From Micromonosporaceae bacterium (lineage in GTDB: Bacteria; Actinomycetota; Actinomycetes; Mycobacteriales; Micromonosporaceae): 14,933 nucleotides of DNA. The notes beneath the pieces are model-generated. The model did not search any database. It had not been told where the DNA came from and saw nothing but the letters and a program-made list of their open reading frames with translations. Numbering within the stretch: the stretch's first letter is position 1; every line of letters begins with the position of its first letter. The stretch is taken from positions 3,478-18,410 of the forward strand of contig DPJL01000007.1 of the NCBI GenBank assembly GCA_003543035.1. Direction: 5' to 3'. Shown here in pieces: positions 6,698 through 13,779 of this stretch. A program made the translations under genes and the position numbers.

Positions 6698-7069
6698 ATG
6701 CTCAGTGTCCTCATGAACGCGTTGCAGCAACTCATCCGCGACCGGATGGCCGAGCGCAATTGGTCCTACGGCGACATCGCGCGCCTTGGCGGCCTGCCGC
6801 GATCCACCGTGCACAACCTGGCGACCATGGTGCAGCTGACTCGTCCACCGCTGCCGACGACGCTGGAGAAGTTGGCACGCGGGCTGGATCTGCCGCTCGA
6901 CACTGTGAGAGCGGTTGCCGCGAGCGCCGCCGGTTACACCATCTGGCGCGAGGAGGTCGCAGATCCCGAGGTCGACGTCATGGTTGCCGCTCTTAGCAAG
7001 CTGAGCTCGGAAGATCGCCGACACGTACAGGCGTTGATCCAATCTCTCCTCAATGGACGTAAATCATGA
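6698..7069 (+). CDS. XRE/Cro-CI-like helix-turn-helix transcriptional regulator
   Basis: The product has 123 residues. Residues 8-64 form a small HTH domain; the recognition region is YGDIARLGGLPRSTVHNLAT, with the Cro/CI pattern of a short turn followed by an S-T-V helix, and LPTTLEKLARGLDLPLDTVR closing the domain as in the XRE family. The C-terminal part (about 85-123) is a separate helical segment with acidic residues (VDVMVAALSKLSSEDRRHVQ) that probably dimerises. Two starts are possible: ATG 6698, or ATG 6713, which would fit a nearly leaderless transcript if TATGCT at 6697-6702 is the -10. Neither has a clear ribosome binding site. The gene is divergent from the low-complexity/pseudoprotease unit with four GGACA/TGTCC half-sites between them and likely regulates that unit and itself. 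The family is confident, the target inferred. Confidence 0.85.
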   Translation: MLSVLMNALQQLIRDRMAERNWSYGDIARLGGLPRSTVHNLATMVQLTRPPLPTTLEKLARGLDLPLDTVRAVAASAAGYTIWREEVADPEVDVMVAALSKLSSEDRRHVQALIQSLLNGRKS

Positions 7070-7141
7070 TTCGCCTGTCTGTTCTCTGAGCTCAGACGGA
7101 CTAGGCTGGCAGATGCCGCAAGCAAATACCTTGGGAGTGCC

Positions 7142-7333
7142 ATGCGAGTTGTTCGCCTGGCCGGCGCCCCGGCGGTGGTGCGGATCCGCCGCCGAGACGA
7201 GGTCACCATCCTGCTACCCGCACAGATCCGCGAAGACCGACTGCTCACCATGGCTGGTCTCGTGCTGACCTGTGATGAGCTGGACGAGCTGGAAAGGACT
7301 ATGACTCCGGCCGCGATGCCCAAATCCCCCTGA
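7142..7333 (+). CDS. Small conserved-type actinobacterial protein of unknown function
   Basis: This 63-residue product starts at ATG 7142 after GGGAG with a short 4-base spacing. Codon third positions are strongly G/C-biased, as in neighbouring genes, which supports real coding. The central stretch RRRDEVTILLPAQIREDRLL followed by a hydrophobic helix (MAGLVLTCDELDELERTM) resembles small unnamed proteins frequent in actinomycetes, with a beta strand pair and a helix; I cannot give a function. It lies 72 bp after the HTH regulator on the same strand and may be cotranscribed. Its last 35 bases overlap the end of the convergent GntR gene, so the tail could matter to either transcript. Confidence 0.55.
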   Translation: MRVVRLAGAPAVVRIRRRDEVTILLPAQIREDRLLTMAGLVLTCDELDELERTMTPAAMPKSP

Positions 7334-7949
7334 CGTGGCTCAGGTGGCGGCGCATCAGCTCGGATACCTTGGCCGCGTTGCCCTTTTCCAGTAGCGCAAC
7401 CATTTCAAGGTGCTCCGCCGCGGAGTCGACGAGGCCTCCCGTGTGGACGAGGGTGTCCAGGCCATATAGGCGGGTTCGGTTGCGTAAGTCGGTTACCAGT
7501 TCGACGAGCTTGCCGTTGCCGCCGAAGCCGAGCAGGCTGGTATGGAAGATCGTGTCCGTCTGCAAGTAGCTGGCGAGGTCGCCCTTTTCGGCGGCGGTGA
7601 CAATCGCCTGAGCCTGCTCGCGCAGTAGATCGATCTGCCGGCTGGTCAGTTTGCCGGTGAGCGCACCGACGGTCGGGATTTCCAGCAGCGCGCGGATCTC
7701 GGTGATCTGATCGAGCTCCGCATCAGAGAGCGCGGAGACCCGGAAGCCCTTATTCTTCGCGATGCTGATGAGCCCTTCCTTGGCCAGGTCGAGGATCGCT
7801 TCGCGCACCGGCGTGGGCGAGACCCCATACTGGGCCGCCAGCGTGGGCACCGTGTAGACGGTGCCCGGCCGGAGCTGTCCGGCGATGATCGCCGCGCGAA
7901 GTGACTTGGTGATCTCTTCCCGGAGACTCTCCCGAGGGGCTAGTGTCAT
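7299..7949 (-). CDS. GntR family regulator, FadR/FCD subfamily, of the hydroxyproline operon
   Basis: This 216-residue protein has an N-terminal winged helix (8-74) with the GntR signature YGVSPTPVREAILDLAKEGL, and a C-terminal all-helical FCD ligand domain (about 78-210). The FCD metal-site pattern is present: Asp132 and His136 (TDTIFH), His180 (AEHLEM) and His202 (RRHLSH), so a metal-assisted carboxylate ligand is expected. Because it is divergent from the hydroxyproline operon with a 34-bp gap, it is most likely the local repressor, relieved by hydroxyproline or a pathway intermediate (inference). ATG 7949 has no Shine-Dalgarno sequence, and the palindrome stops 3 bases before it, so the mRNA may be leaderless. 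The 3' end overlaps the convergent 63-residue gene by 35 bp. Confidence 0.9.
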   Translation of the reverse strand: MTLAPRESLREEITKSLRAAIIAGQLRPGTVYTVPTLAAQYGVSPTPVREAILDLAKEGLISIAKNKGFRVSALSDAELDQITEIRALLEIPTVGALTGKLTSRQIDLLREQAQAIVTAAEKGDLASYLQTDTIFHTSLLGFGGNGKLVELVTDLRNRTRLYGLDTLVHTGGLVDSAAEHLEMVALLEKGNAAKVSELMRRHLSHVRGIWASRPES

Positions 7950-7952
7950 ACG

Positions 7953-7971
7953 GTAATGTGTAACACATTAC
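7953..7971. promoter_or_regulatory. 19-bp perfect palindrome, probable GntR operator
   Basis: GTAATGTGT, a central A and ACACATTAC form a perfect dyad that fills most of the 34-bp gap between the GntR start (7949) and the TTG start of the catabolic operon (7984). It is A/T-rich against a G/C-rich background. Its position would let one bound dimer block both promoters. The exact consensus of FadR-type sites is not matched, so the assignment rests on position and symmetry. Confidence 0.75.
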
Positions 7972-7972
7972 T

Positions 7973-7980
7973 GAGGAGGA
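7973..7980 (+). promoter_or_regulatory. Strong ribosome binding site that fixes a TTG start
   Basis: GAGGAGGA directly after the operator palindrome precedes TTG 7984 by 3-5 bases. No ATG or GTG with a comparable site exists near the start of the deaminase frame, so this element decides the rare TTG start. Confidence 0.6.
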
Positions 7981-7983
7981 AGT

Positions 7984-8847
7984 TTGAACCCCTTGAAACC
8001 TTGGCGTGGTGTGCTGGTCGCGACCGCTCTGCCGTGGCGCGATGGCCAGGTCGACCTTGACCTATATACCGAGCACGTCCGCTGGCTGACCGCGAGCGGT
8101 TGCGACGGCGTCGTCCCCAACGGCTCGCTAGGCGAATACCAGGTGCTCAGCCCGGCCGAGCGCGAAGAAGTAGTGCACGCGGCGATCAGCGCCGGCGCGC
8201 CCGTGGTGATGCCGGGCGTCGCGGCGTACGGGGCGATCGAGGCGCGTCAGTGGACGGAGAAAGCAGCCGAAGCCGGCTGCCAGGCGGTGATGCTGCTGCC
8301 GCCGACGGCCTATCGCGCCGACGAGGCGGCCGTGATGGCGCACTACCGCGAGGTGGCCCAGGTCGGGCTGCCGATTGTGGCCTACAACAACCCCTTCGAC
8401 ACCAAGGTCGATCTGACCCCTGCACTGCTCGGCAAGCTTCACAGCGAAGGACTGATCGTCGCGGTCAAGGAATTCAGCGGCGACGTCCGGCGTGGCTACG
8501 AGATCGCCGAGCAGACGCCCGGGCTCGATCTGCTCGTAGGCGCCGACGACGTGCTGCTCGAGCTGTTGCAGGCTGGTGCCGTGGGCTGGATCGCGGGGTA
8601 CCCCAATGCCTTCCCGCAGTCGTGCGTCGAGCTATATCGCGAGCGGTCGGTGGACCTCTACCGGTTGCTGCATCCGCTCCTGCGATGGGACTCGAAAACG
8701 GAGTTCGTTCAGGCGATCAAGCTCTCGATGGACGTGGTGGGTCGCTACGGTGGACCGTGCAGGCCACCACGGCAACCGTTGGCCGCGGAGGCAGTCGCAA
8801 TCATCGGAGAGGCCACCGAGCGGGCCTTGGCTGCGGGGTGTAAGTGA
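7984..8847 (+). CDS. DapA-family lyase, probable delta1-pyrroline-4-hydroxy-2-carboxylate deaminase
   Basis: The 287-residue protein has the full TIM-barrel fold of the dihydrodipicolinate synthase/N-acetylneuraminate lyase family. The Schiff-base lysine is Lys162 in IVAVKEFSGD, and the catalytic tyrosine is Tyr134 in VAYNNPFD. The carboxylate-binding loop is NGSLGEYQVLS (46-56). In this family the same fold serves dihydrodipicolinate synthase, sugar-acid lyases and the hydroxyproline enzyme that deaminates and dehydrates delta1-pyrroline-4-hydroxy-2-carboxylate to 2-oxoglutarate semialdehyde (LhpC-type). The neighbouring epimerase, dehydrogenase and aldehyde dehydrogenase genes make the last assignment the best. 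It is the first gene of the operon, starting at TTG 7984 behind GAGGAGGA; TTG 7993 is an alternative. Its stop overlaps the next start by 4 bp (GTGA). It acts in the cytoplasm. Confidence 0.88.
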   Translation: MNPLKPWRGVLVATALPWRDGQVDLDLYTEHVRWLTASGCDGVVPNGSLGEYQVLSPAEREEVVHAAISAGAPVVMPGVAAYGAIEARQWTEKAAEAGCQAVMLLPPTAYRADEAAVMAHYREVAQVGLPIVAYNNPFDTKVDLTPALLGKLHSEGLIVAVKEFSGDVRRGYEIAEQTPGLDLLVGADDVLLELLQAGAVGWIAGYPNAFPQSCVELYRERSVDLYRLLHPLLRWDSKTEFVQAIKLSMDVVGRYGGPCRPPRQPLAAEAVAIIGEATERALAAGCK

Positions 8848-9827
8848 AAGCCAGGCGGATCGTCCACGTTGTCGACTCGCACACCGAGGGGATGCCGACG
8901 CGGGTGGTGACCGGCGGGGTCGGCGTCATCCCCGGCGCGACGATGGCCGAGCGCCGCTTGCATTTCATGGCCAACCTCGACCATCTGCGCACCTGGCTGA
9001 TGTATGAGCCGCACGGCCATTCGGCGATGTCGGGCGCGATCCTGCAACCGCCGACCCGGCCCGATGCCGACTTCGGGGTGCTCTTCATCGAGGTCTCCGG
9101 CTGCTTGCCGATGTGCGGGCATGGCACGATCGGCGTGGCGACCGTTCTCGTGGAGACGGGCATGGTGGAGGTCGTCGAGCCGATCACGACGGTGCGATTG
9201 GACACCCCGGCTGGTCTGGTCACCGCGACAGTTGAGGTCGAGGATGGCGTGGCGAAGTCAGTGACGATCCAAAACGTGCCGTCCTTCAGCAGCGCGCTCG
9301 ATCAGACTGCCAACGGCATTCGCTATGACATGGCTTTCGGCGGTAACTTCTTCGCGATCGTAGAGCTGGCCGAGCTGGGTCTCACGCTGCAGACCCCGAA
9401 GCGGGAGCTGCTCGACGCCGGGCTTGAGCTGATGGCCGCGATCAATGCGGCAAGCGAGCCCGTTCACCCTCTCGACGAACAAATCAAAGGCTGCCATCAC
9501 GTGTACCTGGCCGGCCCCGGCTCGGATGCGAAGGTGTCCCGGCATGCGATGGCGATCCATCCGGGATGGTTCGACCGTTCGCCGTGCGGCACCGGCACTT
9601 CCGCGCGAATGGCTCAGCTGCACGCGCGCGGAGAGCTGCCGTTGCACACCGACTTCGTGAACGAATCCATCATCGGCACTCGCTTCGTCGGCCGCCTGGT
9701 CGACACCACAACCGTGGGCGGAGTCCCGGCTGTCGTGCCGACCATCACCGGCCGCGCCTGGCTGACCGGCACCGCCCAGCACTTCCTCGCCCCTGACGAC
9801 CCCTTCCCGGCAGGATTCTTGTTGTGA
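8844..9827 (+). CDS. Proline racemase family, 4-hydroxyproline 2-epimerase
   Basis: This 327-residue protein carries both catalytic cysteines of the two-base proline racemase mechanism: Cys91 in PMCGHGTIG and Cys248 in SPCGTGTSAR. The first being Cys rather than Thr separates it from trans-3-hydroxy-L-proline dehydratases of the same family. Other family marks are the N-terminal DSHTEGMPTRVV and the FVNESIIGTRFVG block before the C-terminus. In the hydroxyproline pathway it converts trans-4-hydroxy-L-proline to cis-4-hydroxy-D-proline (LhpA-type); proline racemase is the less likely alternative given the neighbours. The start is GTG 8844, within a GTGA overlap with the deaminase stop. The enzyme is cofactor-free and cytoplasmic. 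Family certain, substrate inferred from context. Confidence 0.92.
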   Translation: MKARRIVHVVDSHTEGMPTRVVTGGVGVIPGATMAERRLHFMANLDHLRTWLMYEPHGHSAMSGAILQPPTRPDADFGVLFIEVSGCLPMCGHGTIGVATVLVETGMVEVVEPITTVRLDTPAGLVTATVEVEDGVAKSVTIQNVPSFSSALDQTANGIRYDMAFGGNFFAIVELAELGLTLQTPKRELLDAGLELMAAINAASEPVHPLDEQIKGCHHVYLAGPGSDAKVSRHAMAIHPGWFDRSPCGTGTSARMAQLHARGELPLHTDFVNESIIGTRFVGRLVDTTTVGGVPAVVPTITGRAWLTGTAQHFLAPDDPFPAGFLL

Positions 9828-11176
9828 TGCAAAGTTTTTCGCCCCAGGAGCCATCGCGTTTGGTGGCTCAGGCAGAGCCCGTGTCGGCTGATGCGGTAGG
9901 TGACGCCGCTACACGGTTGCGTGAGGTCCAAAGTGGATGGTGGCGCGGTGGGCCTGCGGCGCGAGCCAACGCGTTGAGCGGTGCGGCAGACCGGTTGCGG
10001 CAGCGAGCTGACGAAGCTGCCGAATTGGTGACGCTCGAGGTGGGCAAGCCGATCACGGAAGCTCGCGGAGAAGTAGCGAGGGCGGCAGCGATCCTGGACT
10101 ACTACGCACAGGCGAGCTATGCCGCGGTCGGGCAAACCCTGCCGGTGGCGGGAACGGGGCTGCTGTATACGGATCGGCGACCGCATGGCGTGGCCGGGCT
10201 GATCACGCCGTGGAACTTTCCGCTCGCGATTCCGCTGTGGAAGGCGGCTCCCGCGCTCGCGTGTGGAAATGCCGTGCTACTCAAGCCTTCCCCGGAGGCG
10301 ATCGGCTGTGCTGCTCTGCTCGGCGAGATCCTGGATGGGCTGCCTTTCGCCGTTCTGCCAGGCGGGCCGGAGACCGGCCAGGCCCTCATCGACGCGTCGG
10401 ATGTGGTCTCGTTCACCGGCTCGGTCGAGGTGGGCCGTCAGGTCGTGCTGGCCGCCGCGCGGCAGGGGATCGCGGTGCAGGCGGAGATGGGCGGGCAGAA
10501 TGCGGCCATTGTTCTTCCGGACGCGGATCCCGTTGCCACAGCAGGGATGTTGGCCGCCGCGGCGATGGGCTACGCGGGGCAGAAGTGCACCGCGACCAGC
10601 CGCATCATCGTGATCGGCGAGCAGCGGGCGTTCATCGAGGCGCTGGCTTCGGCTGTCGCCGCGCTGAAGGTTGGTGACCCTGCTGATCCGGCCACGACGG
10701 TTGGCCCGGTCATCAGTGCGGCTGCGGCCGATCGCGTTCGCTCTGCTGTCGCATCTGCTCTCGCCTCAGGCGCCCGCGTCAGCGCTGGCGACGCGCCTGC
10801 GGGCGGCGGGCACTTCGTGCCGCCGAGCTTGGTGAGCGGGTTGGACGCCAAACATGAGGTGGCGCAACGGGAAACGTTTGGGCCGTTGGCGGCGGTGTTG
10901 CAGGCTGAAGACGTTGAGCATGCAGTGGCGTTGGCGAATGGGGTGCCCTACGGATTGGTGACGTCGATTCATGGGCGGGATGCGGGGCAGTTGCTTTCCG
11001 CGGCGCAGGGGGTGGACACCGGACTGATCCGCGTCAACGCGCCCACAACCGGCGTGGACTTCTACGCCCCGTTCGGCGGCGAGAAGGCTTCGAGCTATGG
11101 ACCGCGCGAGCAAGGGCTTGCCGCGCTTGACTTCTACTCCAGCTCCCGGACAGTGACGTTTGGAGGACACCAATGA
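9824..11176 (+). CDS. Aldehyde dehydrogenase, probable 2-oxoglutarate semialdehyde dehydrogenase
   Basis: The protein has 450 residues, somewhat shorter than the usual 480-500 of the ALDH superfamily at the N-terminus. Counting from GTG 9824, all key residues are present: Asn131 in TPWNFP (oxyanion), KPSP (154-157) and FTGS (197-200) in the NAD(P) site, the general base Glu221 in EMGGQN, the nucleophile Cys255 in GQKCTATSR, and Glu350 in the ETFGP block. In this operon it should oxidise 2-oxoglutarate semialdehyde (2,5-dioxopentanoate) to 2-oxoglutarate, the last step that feeds the TCA cycle. GTG 9824 and ATG 9827 are adjacent codons in the same frame; either overlaps the epimerase stop, so coupling holds for both. 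Family certain, substrate by context. Confidence 0.92.
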   Translation: MMQSFSPQEPSRLVAQAEPVSADAVGDAATRLREVQSGWWRGGPAARANALSGAADRLRQRADEAAELVTLEVGKPITEARGEVARAAAILDYYAQASYAAVGQTLPVAGTGLLYTDRRPHGVAGLITPWNFPLAIPLWKAAPALACGNAVLLKPSPEAIGCAALLGEILDGLPFAVLPGGPETGQALIDASDVVSFTGSVEVGRQVVLAAARQGIAVQAEMGGQNAAIVLPDADPVATAGMLAAAAMGYAGQKCTATSRIIVIGEQRAFIEALASAVAALKVGDPADPATTVGPVISAAAADRVRSAVASALASGARVSAGDAPAGGGHFVPPSLVSGLDAKHEVAQRETFGPLAAVLQAEDVEHAVALANGVPYGLVTSIHGRDAGQLLSAAQGVDTGLIRVNAPTTGVDFYAPFGGEKASSYGPREQGLAALDFYSSSRTVTFGGHQ

Positions 11177-12507
11177 CCAAGAAGTTTCACACCGGCAGCC
11201 ATGACCTGCCGGTGCCGGCCGCGCTCGAAGAGTTCATGCGCACCGGATGGCTTGACTCGCAAGAGGATCCGGGTCTGGCAGAGGTGGCGAGGTGGACTCC
11301 GGCCCGCCGGCGAAGGTTGCACGAAGCCTTCCCGGGCGAGCGGTTGGTCATCCGCTCGGGTGAGCTGAAGCAGCGCTCCAACGATCAGTTCTATCGGTTC
11401 CGGCCGCACTCGGGCTATGTGTGGCTCACCGGGGATCAGTCCTCCGACGCCGTTCTGGTGGTCGAGCCGGATGGGGATTGCACGCTCTACCTTCGGCCAC
11501 GGTCCAATCGCGACGATGGCGAGTTCTTCCGTGATCGCAAATACGGTGAGCTTTGGGCTGGGCGGCGGGCAACCCTGGGCGAAAGCGCTAAGCGGTTGGG
11601 TTTGCGAACGCGGCACGTCGACGAGTTCACGGGCGGTGGGCGGGACGAGAGTGACCCCGAAGTCGCCGCTGTGCTCTCCGAGCTGCGCCTGGTCAAGGAT
11701 GCGTGGGAGATTTCTCAGCTGGAGGAGGCGGTTGCCGGTACCAGCCGAGGATTCGAAGACGTGGTGAGAGCCTTGCCGGGCGGATCGGAGCGACACCTCG
11801 AAGGCGTGTTCTGGGCGCGGGCAAGGCTTGAGGGCAACGACGTCGGCTACCACTCGATCGTCGCGGCCGGAGCACATGCGGCAACACTGCACTGGACCGA
11901 CAACGACGGGCCCCTGCGCGACGGAGACCTGTTGCTGCTCGACGCGGGAGTCGAGACGCGCTCGCTCTACACCGCTGACATCACGCGGGTGATGCCGATC
12001 TCGGGGCACTTCACACCGCTGCAGCGGGACCTGTATGAGTTGTGCCGCAAGGCAAACGATGCCGCGATCGAGACGCTCAAGCCGGGCGCCGCCTATCGCG
12101 ACTTTCATCGTGCGGCTATGCGAGTGCTGGCGTATGGGCTGGCCGATCTCGGCGTGCTGCCCATCCCGGCCGAGCAGGCGCTTGAGGAGGACAATGGGCT
12201 GCATCGCCGCTGGACGCTTTGCGGCTCCGGGCACATGCTCGGGCTCGATGTGCACGACTGCGCTCAGGCGAGGGCGACCGAGTACCTGGGCGGCACGCTC
12301 GCGGCCGGGCATGTGCTCACGGTCGAGCCGGGCATCTACTTCCAGCCCGATGACGCGCTCCTCCCGGCAGAGATGCGGGGCATGGGTTTCCGGATCGAGG
12401 AGGACATCCTCATCACCGAGGACGGATACCGAATCCTGTCGGATCAGTTGCCCCGCACCGCTTCCGATGTCGAGTCGTGGATGGACAGGGTGTGCCAGAC
12501 GTCGTAA
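11173..12507 (+). CDS. M24 family metallopeptidase, aminopeptidase P (Xaa-Pro) type
   Basis: The protein has 444 residues, the size of E. coli PepP. An N-terminal creatinase/AMP_N-like domain (about 35-165) precedes a pita-bread catalytic domain. All five metal ligands can be placed: Asp257 (LLLDAGVE), Asp269 (ADITR), His354 (GSGHMLGLDVHD), Glu385 (VEPGIYF) and Glu409 (FRIEED). Such enzymes release the N-terminal residue from peptides with Pro at the second position and use two Mn ions. In this operon it probably trims hydroxyproline- or proline-containing peptides, so that collagen-type oligopeptides can feed the pathway (inference). No signal peptide, so it would act on imported peptides in the cytoplasm. 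ATG 11173 overlaps the aldehyde dehydrogenase stop as ATGA. Confidence 0.92.
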   Translation: MTKKFHTGSHDLPVPAALEEFMRTGWLDSQEDPGLAEVARWTPARRRRLHEAFPGERLVIRSGELKQRSNDQFYRFRPHSGYVWLTGDQSSDAVLVVEPDGDCTLYLRPRSNRDDGEFFRDRKYGELWAGRRATLGESAKRLGLRTRHVDEFTGGGRDESDPEVAAVLSELRLVKDAWEISQLEEAVAGTSRGFEDVVRALPGGSERHLEGVFWARARLEGNDVGYHSIVAAGAHAATLHWTDNDGPLRDGDLLLLDAGVETRSLYTADITRVMPISGHFTPLQRDLYELCRKANDAAIETLKPGAAYRDFHRAAMRVLAYGLADLGVLPIPAEQALEEDNGLHRRWTLCGSGHMLGLDVHDCAQARATEYLGGTLAAGHVLTVEPGIYFQPDDALLPAEMRGMGFRIEEDILITEDGYRILSDQLPRTASDVESWMDRVCQTS

Positions 12508-13589
12508 TCATCGGGGCGGGGATCGTCGGTGCGGCCTGTGCGTATTACGCGAGCAAGGCCGGGCTCACGGTCACTGTCGTCGACCGGACCGGAGTCTCGG
12601 GCGGCACGACGGGCGCGGGGGAGGGAAACATCCTCGTGTCAGACAAGTCGCCCGGGCCCGAGCTCGACCTTGCGGTTCGGTCGAATCGGTTGTGGCACGC
12701 CATCGGCGAAGAGGTTCACGGGATCGAGCTCGAAGCCAAGGGCGGTCTGGTGGTGACGTCATCACGGGAGGAGCAGGAGGCCCTCGATATCCTGGCGGCA
12801 CAGCAGCGATCGGCTGGGGTACTGGCGGAGCAAGCTGTTTCGCTGCAGGACTATGAGCCGCATCTGGCGGAGGACCTCGTCGGCGGCATGTACTACCCGC
12901 AGGACATGCAGGTGCAGCCGATGCTCGCGGCGGCTCGGTTGTTGCGGGCCAGCGGGGCCGAAGTCAGGCTCGGTGTGACCGTGACCGGCGTCGAGCCGGG
13001 GAAAGTGCTGACAGACAAGGGAACCATCCACGCGGATGCCATCGTCAACGCGGCCGGAGTCTGGGCTGGTGAATTCGGCGGGCTGCCGGTGTTGCCCAGA
13101 CGCGGGTTCATTCTGGTGACCTCACGACAGCCGGAGTTGGTGCGGCACAAGGTGTATGCGGCGGGATATGTGGCAAACGTGGGCAGCGATGCGGCCGATC
13201 TGCAGACCTCGCCCGTGGTCGAGGGCACCAAAGCCGGGAGCATTCTGATCGGCTCGAGCCGCGAGCGCGTCGGCTTCGACGAGTCGATGTCCCTGCCCGT
13301 GCTCCGGATACTTGCCGCCGCCGCGATCCGGCTCTTCCCCAAGCTGGCCGGCGTACACATAATCCGCGCCTACAAAGGATTCCGGCCTTATACGCCGGAT
13401 CATCTACCCATCATTGGCGCGGACGCGAGGGTGGAAGGGCTCTACCACGCGTGCGGGCACGAAGGCGCGGGAGTGGGGTTGGCTCCCATCACCGGCAGGC
13501 TCATCGCCGATCAGATCACGGGTGCCGAACCTGAGATGGACACGTCGCCTTTCCGCCCGGGGAGGTTCGCAGATGACGTTCACGTTTGA
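12492..13589 (+). CDS. DAO-type FAD oxidoreductase, probable D-hydroxyproline dehydrogenase subunit
   Basis: From GTG 12492 the product has 365 residues and begins almost at once with the FAD-binding Rossmann motif VVIIGAGIVGAACAYYASKA. GTG 12477 is an in-frame alternative adding five residues; I prefer 12492 because GGACAGG stands just before it, but the evidence is slight. The C-terminal part has the family features ending in YKGFRPYTPDHLPIIG and HACGHEGAGVGLAPITGRLI, which close the flavin site in glycine/D-amino acid oxidases of the DAO family. With the small [2Fe-2S] protein and the NAD(P)/FAD protein that follow, it matches the heteromeric D-hydroxyproline dehydrogenase type known from Pseudomonas aeruginosa, oxidising cis-4-hydroxy-D-proline to delta1-pyrroline-4-hydroxy-2-carboxylate. 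It overlaps the peptidase gene by 16 bp and the next gene by 17 bp. Confidence 0.88.
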   Translation: MPDVVIIGAGIVGAACAYYASKAGLTVTVVDRTGVSGGTTGAGEGNILVSDKSPGPELDLAVRSNRLWHAIGEEVHGIELEAKGGLVVTSSREEQEALDILAAQQRSAGVLAEQAVSLQDYEPHLAEDLVGGMYYPQDMQVQPMLAAARLLRASGAEVRLGVTVTGVEPGKVLTDKGTIHADAIVNAAGVWAGEFGGLPVLPRRGFILVTSRQPELVRHKVYAAGYVANVGSDAADLQTSPVVEGTKAGSILIGSSRERVGFDESMSLPVLRILAAAAIRLFPKLAGVHIIRAYKGFRPYTPDHLPIIGADARVEGLYHACGHEGAGVGLAPITGRLIADQITGAEPEMDTSPFRPGRFADDVHV

Positions 13590-13779
13590 GGGCCGCGAGA
13601 TTGAGGCTGAAGCGGGGCAGACGATTGCGGCAGCTCTGCTGCAGGCAGGTGAGAACAGCGGAGTGTTCTGCGCGATCGGGGTGTGCTTCGGCTGCCTGGT
13701 CACCGTGAACAGTGCCGAAGGCCAGCGCGGATGCCTGGTGGCCGCTCAGCCGGGGGATGTGGTGACGCGTGAGGTTTGA
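13573..13779 (+). CDS. Small [2Fe-2S] ferredoxin-like subunit of D-hydroxyproline dehydrogenase
   Basis: This 68-residue protein starts at ATG 13573 behind GGGGAGG with 7 bases of spacing, a start that lies inside the end of the preceding gene. The four cluster cysteines have the plant-type/Fer2_4 pattern: Cys33, Cys38, Cys41 (FCAIGVCFGC) and Cys54 (QRGCLVA), that is C-x4-C-x2-C-x12-C. Only the core beta-grasp is present (MTFTFEGREIEAEAGQTIAA at the N-terminus), shorter than the usual 80-100 residues of this family. It should relay electrons between the flavins of the two flanking subunits. It overlaps both neighbours (17 bp upstream, 11 bp downstream), consistent with tightly matched synthesis of the subunits. 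Confidence 0.9.
   Translation: MTFTFEGREIEAEAGQTIAAALLQAGENSGVFCAIGVCFGCLVTVNSAEGQRGCLVAAQPGDVVTREV

Noticed and set aside
11134..12312. Long minus-strand open frame (392 codons) opposite the M24 peptidase gene
   Set aside because: All five metal ligands of the plus-strand peptidase are intact, and the antisense product shows no recognisable fold.
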